This document shows, piece after piece, positions 1 to 5,700 of a stretch of DNA of 7,039 nt. The notes beneath the pieces are model-generated. The model was not told the origin of the DNA, made no database searches, and saw nothing but the letters and a program-made list of their open reading frames with translations. Position 1 is the stretch's first letter. The number at the start of each line of letters is the position of its first letter. This DNA is from an uncultured Clostridia bacterium (lineage in GTDB: Bacteria > Bacillota > Clostridia > TANB77 > CAG-508), in NCBI GenBank assembly GCA_947625565.1, contig CANQOU010000061.1, positions 1-7,039 on the forward strand, given 5' to 3'. Made by a program: the position numbers and the translations under genes.

Positions 1-2
1 GA

Positions 3-1463
3 TTTAATGGTGATAAAGAGCCAGATATTGACTTAAACTTCTCTGGAGAATATCAAGCAAAAGCACATAGATATACAGAGGTTATTTTTGGAAAAGGAAC
101 AACCTTTAAAGCAGGAACAATTGGAACTGTAAAAGACAAAACAGCATATGGATATGTTAGAAGCTATTTTGAAGAAAGACATATACCAATCAATCAGGCA
201 GAAATTAAGCGATTATCAATTGGATGTACGGGGGTTAAAAGAACAACAGGTCAACATCCAGGTGGTATCATAGTTGTACCAAAAGGAAGAGAAATTTATG
301 AATTTTGTCCAGTTCAACATCCAGCAGATGACCCAAATTCAGATATCATTACTACACATTTTGATTACCACTCAATAGATAACAACTTGTTGAAACTTGA
401 TATACTTGGACACGATGATCCAACAGTAATTAGGATGTTACAAGATATAACTGGAATTGACCCTACAAAAATAAAACTAGATGATAAAGAAACAATGTCA
501 ATTTTTAGTTCAACAAAAGCACTTGGTGTTACACCTGAACAAATAAAATCAGAAGTAGGAAGTTATGGCATCCCAGAATTTGGAACTAAATTTGTTAGAG
601 GAATGCTATTAGAAACAAAGCCAACAACATTTGACGAATTAATTCGTATATCAGGATTATCACATGGTACAGACGTATGGGTAGGAAATACGCAAAGCTT
701 AATAGAAGATAAGACAGTAACATTAACTGAGGCTATATGCTGTCGTGATGACATTATGATTTATCTTATAAAACAAGGACTACCTTCAAATTCAGCATTT
801 AAAATTATGGAGACAGTTCGTAAAGGAAAAGCATTAAAAGATCCAGAAAAATGGGGAGAATATGTTAAACTTATGAAAGAACATAATGTTCCAGATTGGT
901 ATATAGGGTCATGTGAAAAAATAAAATACATGTTTCCAAAGGCTCATGCAGCAGCATATGTAACAAATGCTTTTCGTATTGCTTGGTTTAAAGTGCATAA
1001 ACCAGAAGCATATTATGCAGCTTTTTTCTCTATTAGAGCTGCAGAAGATTTTGACTATGAAATAATGTGTGAAGGAAAAGAAAAAGTAAAAAATAAAATG
1101 AAAGAAATTGACTTATCAGGAAATAGTGCAACTCAAAAAGATAAAGCTATGTATCCAGTCTTAGAATTGGTACTAGAAATGTATGAAAGAGGTATCAAAT
1201 TTTTGCCAGTTGATTTATATTTATCAAGTAGTACAAAATTTATTGTAGAAGAAGATGGAATACGTCCACCACTAAACAGTATTGCAGGACTTGGAACAGT
1301 GGCAGCAGAGAGCATTGAATTAGCAAGAAAAGATGGAAAATTTATGTCAGTTGATGATTTAAAAATTCGTTCAAAAGTTGGTGTTGCAGTTACAGATTTA
1401 TTAAAGAAAACTGGATGCTTAGACGGAATGAGTCAGAGTAATCAAATTAGCTTATTTGGATAA
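3..1463 (+). CDS. polC: DNA polymerase III alpha subunit, PolC type (3' part; 5' end outside window)
   Basis: This is the C-terminal 486 residues of the replicative polymerase of low-G+C Gram-positive bacteria, which synthesises DNA at the fork in the cytoplasm. The reading frame is open from the left edge, so the start, the N-terminal domains and the exonuclease lie upstream. Residues 7-15 of the visible part read PDIDLNFSG, the PolC palm motif with two catalytic Asp (D8, D10). The third catalytic Asp is D133 in LLKLDILGHDDP. The 125-residue spacing between D8 and D133 matches what I recall of Geobacillus PolC. The fingers and helix-hairpin-helix regions follow (IKYMFPKAHAAAYV; SIAGLGTVAAESI). 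The last residues, NQISLFG, form a QxxLF-type sliding-clamp binding motif. The C-terminal part is complete and normal in length. A terminator follows directly. An internal TTG at 387 is not the start. Confidence 0.97.
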   Translation, partial: FNGDKEPDIDLNFSGEYQAKAHRYTEVIFGKGTTFKAGTIGTVKDKTAYGYVRSYFEERHIPINQAEIKRLSIGCTGVKRTTGQHPGGIIVVPKGREIYEFCPVQHPADDPNSDIITTHFDYHSIDNNLLKLDILGHDDPTVIRMLQDITGIDPTKIKLDDKETMSIFSSTKALGVTPEQIKSEVGSYGIPEFGTKFVRGMLLETKPTTFDELIRISGLSHGTDVWVGNTQSLIEDKTVTLTEAICCRDDIMIYLIKQGLPSNSAFKIMETVRKGKALKDPEKWGEYVKLMKEHNVPDWYIGSCEKIKYMFPKAHAAAYVTNAFRIAWFKVHKPEAYYAAFFSIRAAEDFDYEIMCEGKEKVKNKMKEIDLSGNSATQKDKAMYPVLELVLEMYERGIKFLPVDLYLSSSTKFIVEEDGIRPPLNSIAGLGTVAAESIELARKDGKFMSVDDLKIRSKVGVAVTDLLKKTGCLDGMSQSNQISLFG

Positions 1464-1510
1464 CAAAAGAAGAAGTATGTGAAAATGAACACATACTTCT
1501 CTTTTGTTTA
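1464..1510 (+). terminator. Rho-independent terminator of polC, probably bidirectional
   Basis: An 11-bp perfect stem (1471-1481 with 1490-1500, loop 1482-1489) is extended by six more pairs (1464-1469 with 1501-1506) across a single bulged A at 1470. A T-rich stretch (TTTTGTTTAATTT) lies at its 3' end. It starts one base after the polC stop codon. Read on the minus strand the hairpin also ends in CTTTTGTTA, so it can also stop transcripts of the convergent gene that ends at 1530. Confidence 0.85.
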
Positions 1511-1529
1511 ATTTGCAAGGTTAAGAGTT

Positions 1530-1760
1530 TTAAATAGGGTATTGAACATGCTTACCCGAACTTGAAATATAATCTAAACAAATGACTTCGTCACAATTAT
1601 AGATTATAAAATAACTACGAGTGTTTTCAGGAAAGTGAACTTCTTCAATCTTTCTGTTGAATGGGTTTTTACGGACTTCAATTTCCGGATGTTCCCTTTG
1701 AAAAGTGCTCCAGGTTTCACCTAGACGTACGCCTTTCCGTGGTTTATATCCTGTTTTCAT
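1530..1760 (-). CDS. Small hypothetical protein, 76 aa, convergent to polC
   Basis: I do not recognise this protein. It begins MKTGYKPRKGVRLGETWSTF and ends in GKHVQYPI. It is hydrophilic, rich in basic and acidic residues in its first two thirds, with a more hydrophobic beta-like stretch near the end (SYFIIYN, VICLDYIS). There is no signal peptide or membrane segment, so it is probably cytoplasmic. The start is ATG at 1760 because GGGGAGGA lies about 9 nt upstream on the minus strand. The frame is open back to 1823, but the longer start falls inside the promoter spacer. The gene has a near-consensus extended -10 promoter (1811-1839) and shares the polC terminator. Its centre (1681-1740) is about 48% G+C against roughly 30% around it, and it uses CGT/CGG-type Arg codons more than its neighbours, which suggests a different origin. 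The good RBS, promoter and terminator argue that it is real. Confidence 0.7.
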   Translation of the reverse strand: MKTGYKPRKGVRLGETWSTFQREHPEIEVRKNPFNRKIEEVHFPENTRSYFIIYNCDEVICLDYISSSGKHVQYPI

Positions 1761-1810
1761 AACAACAATCCTCCCCTGCACATAACATAATGTGAAATTG
1801 TTACAGTAAT

Positions 1811-1839
1811 AGTATAACACCAAAAAAATGTAAAATCAA
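1811..1839 (-). promoter_or_regulatory. Sigma-A-type promoter of the small minus-strand gene
   Basis: On the minus strand TTGATT (1839-1834) and TATACT (1816-1811) are separated by exactly 17 nt, with a TG one base upstream of the -10 (extended -10). Transcription should start near 1804, about 44 nt before the ATG at 1760. It lies back to back with the pheST promoter. Confidence 0.7.
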
Positions 1840-1847
1840 TGATTTTA
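1831..1847. repeat. 8-bp inverted repeat between the divergent promoters
   Basis: TAAAATCA-A-TGATTTTA is a perfect 8-bp inverted repeat with a 1-nt centre. It covers the -35 box of the minus-strand promoter and lies 10 nt from the -35 of the pheST promoter. It could be an operator, but in DNA this AT-rich it could also arise by chance. Confidence 0.35.
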
Positions 1848-1857
1848 TAAAAAAAGC

Positions 1858-1886
1858 TTGAAAAGATGTTTTTTTTATGATATAAT
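1858..1886 (+). promoter_or_regulatory. Promoter of the T-box-pheST transcript
   Basis: TTGAAA (1858-1863) and a perfect TATAAT (1881-1886) are separated by 17 nt. A TG at 1878-1879 makes an extended -10. Transcription is expected to start near 1893, immediately before the T-box leader. This is a strong housekeeping-type promoter; regulation is expected mainly at the leader. Confidence 0.85.
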
Positions 1887-2082
1887 TGCTCAAACACAAT
1901 AAAAAGCAAAGTAGATTGATGAATAACTACTAACTAGAGAAAATGGTCATAGGCTGGAAGCCATTTGGTAGCATTGATTGAAATTTCACTTTTTTAGTCT
2001 TTCTTTGAAATAAAAAGTAGGAGAAAGCGAGTAAGCTCGTTATAGCTGTCAAGAGGTTAGTTTGTAATAAACTAATAAATAT

Positions 2083-2116
2083 AGGTGGTACCACGAAATA
2101 GTATCCATTTCGTCCT
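2083..2116 (+). promoter_or_regulatory. T-box antiterminator
   Basis: AGG (2083-2085) pairs with CCT (2114-2116), and ACGAAAT (2093-2099) pairs with ATTTCGT (2107-2113). This leaves the 7-nt bulge TGGTACC (2086-2092) that binds the free 3' end of uncharged tRNA. This is the canonical antiterminator shape. Its 3' strand overlaps the 5' strand of the terminator, so the two folds exclude each other. Confidence 0.9.
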
Positions 2117-2141
2117 ATAACAAGGGCAAAATGGATTTTTT
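2103..2141 (+). terminator. T-box-controlled attenuator terminator
   Basis: ATCCATTT (2103-2110) pairs with AAATGGAT (2129-2136). After one C/A mismatch, GTCCT (2112-2116) pairs with AGGGC (2123-2127, one G-U pair). The loop is ATAACA, and a run of six T follows (2136-2141). It stops transcription before pheS when tRNA-Phe is charged. Confidence 0.88.
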
Positions 2142-2151
2142 GCATTTTGCC
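2125..2151 (+). repeat. Alternative hairpin overlapping the attenuator
   Basis: GGCAAAATG (2125-2133) is perfectly complementary to CATTTTGCC (2143-2151), a 9-bp stem whose loop contains the terminator T-run. It uses the 3' strand of the attenuator and ends 9 nt before the pheS Shine-Dalgarno sequence. It cannot coexist with the attenuator stem. It may form in read-through RNA, but its role is not known. Confidence 0.5.
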
Positions 2152-2173
2152 TAAAAAGAAGGGAGAAAATTAT

Positions 2174-2425
2174 ATGAAAGAGCAAATTGAGCAAATTAAA
2201 AATGCATCAATCAAAGAAATTAATGATGCAAAAGACCAAAAAAATTTACAAGACATTAAAGTAAAATACTTAGGAAAAAAAGGTGAATTAACAACAGTTT
2301 TAAGAGGAATGGGAGGATTATCAGCAGAAGAAAGACCTTTAATAGGAAAGTTAGTAAATGAAGTAAGAGATTTATTAGAGGAAAAATTTGCTGAAAAAGA
2401 AAAAATATTAGAAGTAGAAGCTTAA
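2174..2425 (+). CDS. pheS: Phenylalanyl-tRNA synthetase alpha chain, N-terminal fragment (interrupted gene)
   Basis: These 83 residues are the N-terminal arm of PheS, a long antiparallel coiled coil that contacts tRNA-Phe. The family signature is clear: KYLGKKGELTTVLRGMGGLSAEERPLIGKLVNEVR (residues 31-65). The start is ATG at 2174, with GGGAG at 2161-2165. An upstream TTG at 2147 in the same frame has no ribosome binding site and lies in the attenuator region. The frame ends at an early TAA (2423-2425). The bases after it, read in the same frame, still look like PheS: KERLRTENI, which aligns without a gap to the usual segment before IDVTLPG, with the TAA at a Leu position. This points to a nonsense change (TTA to TAA) or a base error, not a natural end. 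The catalytic domain follows in another frame from about 2479. Confidence 0.9.
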   Translation: MKEQIEQIKNASIKEINDAKDQKNLQDIKVKYLGKKGELTTVLRGMGGLSAEERPLIGKLVNEVRDLLEEKFAEKEKILEVEA

Positions 2426-2452
2426 AAGGAGAGATTGAGAACAGAAAATATT

Positions 2453-2521
2453 TTTCTTCTACCTCATTGATAATTTGTTCAATTCACCCAATTACACAAA
2501 TTATCAATGAGGTAGAAGAAA
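2453..2521. repeat. Perfect 26-bp inverted repeat (palindrome) inside pheS
   Basis: Positions 2453-2478 are the exact reverse complement of 2496-2521, separated by a 17-nt loop (2479-2495). After a 2-nt bulge, four more pairs (2447-2450 with 2522-2525) are possible. The right arm is normal pheS coding sequence (QIINEVEEI region). The left arm sits where the codons for the conserved DVTLPG linker should be and encodes nothing PheS-like in any frame. The left arm is therefore a fold-back copy of the right arm. No U-run follows, so it is not an intrinsic terminator. Confidence 0.95.
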
Positions 2522-3183
2522 TATTCTTAGGAATGGGATATCAAATAGCAGATGGACCAGAAGTAGAAAAAACATTCTATAACTTCGACCAGTTAAATGC
2601 ACCAGCAGACCATCCATCAAGAGATTTGCAAGACACATTCTATATCACAGATGACATTATATTAAGAAGTCAAACATCACCAGTACAAGCAAGAGTAATG
2701 GAAAAACAAAAACCACCAATAAAAATAATATGTCCAGGTACGGTATATCGTTCTGATACGGTAGATGCAACACATTCACCAGTATTCCACCAAGTAGAAG
2801 GTCTAGTTGTAGATAAAAATATTGCAATGACAGATTTAAAAGGAACACTAGAAATGTTTGCTAAAAAATGTTTAGGAGAAAACACAAAAATAAGTTTTAG
2901 ACCACATCATTTTCCTTTTACAGAGCCATCAGCAGAAGCAGATGTATCATGCTTTGTGTGTGGAGGAAAGGGATGTAAAGTATGCAAAGGAGAAGGCTGG
3001 ATAGAGCTATTAGGATGTGGAATGGTACATCCTAATGTATTAAGAAATTGTGGAATAGACCCAGAAGAATACACAGGTTTTGCATTCGGTTTTGGAGTAG
3101 AAAGAATTGCTATGGCAAAATTTGGAATAGAAGATATGAGACTATTATTTGAAAATGACGTTAGATTTTTAAAACAATTTTAA
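2467..3183 (+). CDS. pheS: Phenylalanyl-tRNA synthetase alpha chain, catalytic-domain fragment
   Basis: This fragment holds the whole class II catalytic domain that, in the (alpha-beta)2 enzyme, activates Phe and transfers it to tRNA-Phe. Recognisable PheS sequence starts at about 2479 (SIHPITQ). Motif 1 follows (EVEEIFLGMGY). Motif 2 is KIICPGTVYRSDTVDATH, with its Arg at 2749-2751. A four-Cys cluster (CFVCGGKGCKVC, 2950-2985), common in bacterial PheS, follows. Motif 3 is GFGVERIAM at 3088-3114, and the end NDVRFLKQF is intact. The only start-like codon near the front is TTG at 2467, buried in the left palindrome arm and without a suitable ribosome binding site. AAAGGAG at 2425-2431 is too far away for it. 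The given start is therefore formal. The stop overlaps the pheT Shine-Dalgarno sequence (TAAGGAGG). No catalytic residue seems lost; the damage lies only upstream. Confidence 0.9.
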   Translation: MIICSIHPITQIINEVEEIFLGMGYQIADGPEVEKTFYNFDQLNAPADHPSRDLQDTFYITDDIILRSQTSPVQARVMEKQKPPIKIICPGTVYRSDTVDATHSPVFHQVEGLVVDKNIAMTDLKGTLEMFAKKCLGENTKISFRPHHFPFTEPSAEADVSCFVCGGKGCKVCKGEGWIELLGCGMVHPNVLRNCGIDPEEYTGFAFGFGVERIAMAKFGIEDMRLLFENDVRFLKQF

Positions 3184-3194
3184 GGAGGTAAAAA

Positions 3195-5636
3195 ATGAAA
3201 GCAAGTAGAGAATGGTTAGAAGAATATAGTGAGATTGATGTTAATACAATTGAGTTAGGAGATATCCTAACAATGGCAGGACAAAAAGTGGAAACTATTG
3301 ATGAAACTGGGAAAGACACTAAAAATGTTGTAGTAGGAAAAATTTTAGAAATTGAAAAACACCAAGATTCAGATCATTTATTAGTTACCAAAGTAGATGT
3401 AGGAGATGAAATACTACAAATTGTTACAGGTGCACCTAATATTAAAGAAGGAGATGTAGTACCAATTGCAAAAGATGGTGCAGATTTACCAAATGGAGTA
3501 CATATAAAAACAGGACTATTAAGAGGTGTATCTTCTTGTGGAATGATGTGTTCTGTTGGTGAATTAGGAATTGGCGTACATGATTTTCCTAATCAAATTG
3601 AAAACGGAATTATGATTTTACAAAGAGATAGTGAAGGAATAAAAGTATTACCTGATATTGACTTTGAAAAAAATTTAGGAAAAGATATTGTTGAAATCTT
3701 AGAATTAAAAGAAGATGTAATTGATTTTGAAATTACACCTAATAGACCAGATTGTTTATCAATTGAAGGATTAGGAAGAGAAACAGCAGTAGCTTTGAAA
3801 AAACCATTTAAAAATCCAAGAAAAGATATAGATGAAATAAGTAAAAAGATCCAAGATAAAGAAGAAATAGAAGGACTAACAGTTGAAATAAAAGCACCAG
3901 ACCTTTGCTATAGATATATTGCAAGATTAGTAAAAAATGTTAAAATTGGTCCATCACCAAAATGGTTGACTAGAAGATTAAAAGCTTGTGGAATGAGAAG
4001 TATTAACAACATAGTAGATATTACAAATTATGTAATGCTAGAAATGGGGCAACCAATGCATGCTTTTGATATTGAATCTATTGAAGGTAAACATATTACT
4101 GTTAGAAGAGCAAAAAATGGAGAAAAAATAACAACATTGGATGAAGTTGAAAGAGAACTAAATGAAGAGGATTTAGTTATAGCAGATAAAAATAAAGCTG
4201 TTGCTATTGCTGGTGTTATGGGAGGATTAAACTCTGAAATAGAAAATGATACAAAAACAGTTGTATTTGAATCAGCAGTATTTTATGGAGGAGCAGTTAG
4301 AAAAACTTCAAAAAAAGTAGGACTAAGAACAGAAAGCTCTTCAAGATTTGAAAAAGGTTTATCACCAGAAAATGCTCTAAGAGCAGTTAATAGAGCAGTG
4401 CAGTTAGTAGAACTATTAGGCGCTGGAGAAGCTATTGAAGGCAAAATTGACAAATATCCAACAAAACAAAAAGTAAATAAAATAAAATTAGAACCAGAGA
4501 AAATAAATCAATTATTAGGAACTAATATTACAAAACAAGAAATGATAAAAATATTAGAAAACTTAGAAATAAAAGTAGAAAATGATATTGCTATACCACC
4601 ATATTTTAGACAAGATATTGAACAAAGGGCAGATTTAGCCGAAGAAATTGCTAGATTTTATGGATATGATAAATTAGATACAACTTTAATTAAAGCAGAT
4701 ACAACAATAGGATTAAAGACAAAAGAACAAAAAATTCAAGATAAGATATTAGAAACTTTGCAAAATAATGGATTGTCTGAAATATATACATATGGATTTA
4801 TAAATGAAAAAGAATTAGATAAATCTAACATATCACCAGAAGTTAAAAAATTGGCAATTTGTTTAACAAATCCATTAAATGATGACTATAAATATATGAG
4901 ACCATCTACTATTCCAAGTATGCTTGCAACAATAAAAACAAATATTAACAAAAAAAATAAAGAAGCATATTTATTTGATATATCTAGAAGATATCAAAAC
5001 ATAGATGGAAAAGTAGAAAGTGGAGAAGTTCCATCAGAAGAAACAATTTTAACAATAGGTATGTATGGTGAAGATACAGACTTCTATAAATTAAAAGGAC
5101 TAATGGAAAATATTTTAGAGCAAATTGCAGTAAGTCACTATGATGTCGAAAAAGAGAAATCAAATCAATCATATCATCCTGGAAGATGTGCAAATTTAGT
5201 AGTGGGAAAAGATATAATTGCTACATTAGGAGAAGTTCATCCAGAGGTATTATTAAATTATGAAATTAACCAAAGAGTTTATTTAGCAGAATTAAATATT
5301 ACTAAAGTTGTAAAATATTCAAAGAAAAATAAAAAATATGTAGAAGTACCAAAATTTCCAGCAGTAGAAAGAGATATAGCAATTATTGTAAATGAAGAAA
5401 TAGAAGTAGGACAAATTGAAAAACTTATAACAAAAAAGGCAAAAAAATTATTGGAAAGCTTAGAATTGTTTGATATTTATCGTGATAGTAAGCTTGGTGA
5501 AAATAAAAAAAGTATTGCATATAGTCTAAAATTTAGAGACAAAAATAAAACACTACAAGACGAAGAAGTAAATAATATAATGAATTCAATTACAGAAGAA
5601 TTAGAAAAACAAATAGGTGCAGAATTAAGAAAATAA
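3195..5636 (+). CDS. pheT: Phenylalanyl-tRNA synthetase beta chain
   Basis: The beta subunit of PheRS binds tRNA, edits mischarged Tyr-tRNA-Phe and builds the heterotetramer with PheS in the cytoplasm. It has 813 residues, slightly above the usual 790-805. In order it shows an EMAP/OB-type tRNA-binding domain (about 40-150; VVVGKILEIEKHQDSDHLLV), the TPNRPDCLS motif (181-189), the B3/B4 editing domain (about 215-400) with GQPMHAFD, whose H289 matches the editing-site His, and FESAVF with E359. The B5 domain follows (about 420-490; ending ADLAEEIARFYGYDKL), then the catalytic-like core, and a C-terminal anticodon-binding FDX-ACB domain (about 718-811; VPKFPAVERDIAIIV). The start is ATG at 3195 with a strong AGGAGG that overlaps the pheS stop, so translation is coupled to pheS. 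It is intact. It depends on the T-box promoter, as no other promoter is seen before it. Confidence 0.97.
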   Translation: MKASREWLEEYSEIDVNTIELGDILTMAGQKVETIDETGKDTKNVVVGKILEIEKHQDSDHLLVTKVDVGDEILQIVTGAPNIKEGDVVPIAKDGADLPNGVHIKTGLLRGVSSCGMMCSVGELGIGVHDFPNQIENGIMILQRDSEGIKVLPDIDFEKNLGKDIVEILELKEDVIDFEITPNRPDCLSIEGLGRETAVALKKPFKNPRKDIDEISKKIQDKEEIEGLTVEIKAPDLCYRYIARLVKNVKIGPSPKWLTRRLKACGMRSINNIVDITNYVMLEMGQPMHAFDIESIEGKHITVRRAKNGEKITTLDEVERELNEEDLVIADKNKAVAIAGVMGGLNSEIENDTKTVVFESAVFYGGAVRKTSKKVGLRTESSSRFEKGLSPENALRAVNRAVQLVELLGAGEAIEGKIDKYPTKQKVNKIKLEPEKINQLLGTNITKQEMIKILENLEIKVENDIAIPPYFRQDIEQRADLAEEIARFYGYDKLDTTLIKADTTIGLKTKEQKIQDKILETLQNNGLSEIYTYGFINEKELDKSNISPEVKKLAICLTNPLNDDYKYMRPSTIPSMLATIKTNINKKNKEAYLFDISRRYQNIDGKVESGEVPSEETILTIGMYGEDTDFYKLKGLMENILEQIAVSHYDVEKEKSNQSYHPGRCANLVVGKDIIATLGEVHPEVLLNYEINQRVYLAELNITKVVKYSKKNKKYVEVPKFPAVERDIAIIVNEEIEVGQIEKLITKKAKKLLESLELFDIYRDSKLGENKKSIAYSLKFRDKNKTLQDEEVNNIMNSITEELEKQIGAELRK

Positions 5637-5640
5637 TACC

Positions 5641-5669
5641 TTGACAAAAAATATTTGTATTGATAAGAT
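5641..5669 (+). promoter_or_regulatory. Promoter of the yqeG-prepilin peptidase unit
   Basis: A perfect TTGACA (5641-5646), a 17-nt spacer and TAAGAT (5664-5669; four of six bases match TATAAT) lie directly after the pheT stop. The predicted start near 5676 is about 25 nt before the ATG at 5701. It would free the two downstream genes from T-box control, although no terminator separates them from pheT. Confidence 0.65.
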
Positions 5670-5700
5670 AATAAGGAAATTGAACAAAAAGGGGGATATT

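Larger units (their letters stand above)
1893..2141 (+). ncRNA. T-box riboswitch leader (tRNA-Phe sensing) of pheST
   Basis: The leader carries the conserved T-box sequence AGGTGGTACCACG at 2083-2095, an antiterminator and a terminator, and lies just upstream of pheS. An AGTAGA at 1910-1915 resembles the loop-E strand of Stem I. A hairpin at 1941-1966 (AAATGG/CCATTT) fits distal Stem I. TTC at 1985-1987 followed by A is the best candidate specifier codon for Phe. Further hairpins lie at 2026-2041 and 2057-2075 (TTAGTTT/AAACTAA, a good Stem III just before the T-box). The bulge sequence TGGT can pair with an ACCA tRNA end, which fits the discriminator A of tRNA-Phe. In this family uncharged tRNA stabilises the antiterminator and lets transcription enter the synthetase genes. 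The T-box identity is certain; the specifier placement is inferred without a full fold. Confidence 0.93.
2174..3183 (+). pseudogene. pheS: pheS as a whole: disrupted by nonsense codon plus fold-back palindrome
   Basis: The two PheS fragments together give a complete, colinear protein apart from a short linker. Restoring Leu at 2423 and about 12 codons (a DVTLPG-type linker) in place of the 26-nt left arm would give about 339 residues, close to the 344 of Bacillus subtilis PheS as I recall it. Replacing 36 nt by 26 nt changes the length by -10, which is the frame shift observed between the fragments. The gene is essential in bacteria, so either another copy exists, the fragments work together, or the sequence here is wrong. 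Confidence 0.75.

Noticed and set aside
387..389. TTG as the start of a separate 358-residue protein
   Set aside because: The frame is open to the left edge and the residues before it (catalytic PDIDLNFSG, GQHPGG) belong to PolC; this is an internal codon.
1779..1794. Imperfect palindrome CACAT-AACATA-ATGTG in the 5' leader of the small gene as an operator
   Set aside because: Only 5-bp arms with a 6-nt centre; too short to claim in AT-rich DNA.
1761..1823. Longer N-terminus for the small minus-strand protein
   Set aside because: That start overlaps the promoter spacer and lacks a ribosome binding site, while ATG at 1760 has GGGGAGGA at the right distance.
1930..2145. Minus-strand open frame of 71 codons in the T-box leader
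   Set aside because: It is fully explained by the structured leader RNA on the plus strand and has no RBS or promoter of its own.
2422..2500. A -1 frameshift that would join the two pheS fragments through the open frame 1
   Set aside because: The joined sequence (KGEIENRKYFSSTSLIICS) does not resemble the PheS linker, no slippery heptamer is in phase, and the left palindrome arm would be translated as non-PheS sequence.
2447..2525. Inverted repeat as terminator, integron-type site or invertible element
   Set aside because: There is no T-run after the stem, the loop is normal pheS coding sequence, and one arm is itself conserved coding DNA; no recombinase or target duplication is present.
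2657..2885. Minus-strand open frames across pheS, and similar ones across polC, pheT and the phosphatase gene
   Set aside because: They lie fully inside well-conserved genes, have no ribosome binding sites or recognisable products, and are antisense shadows.
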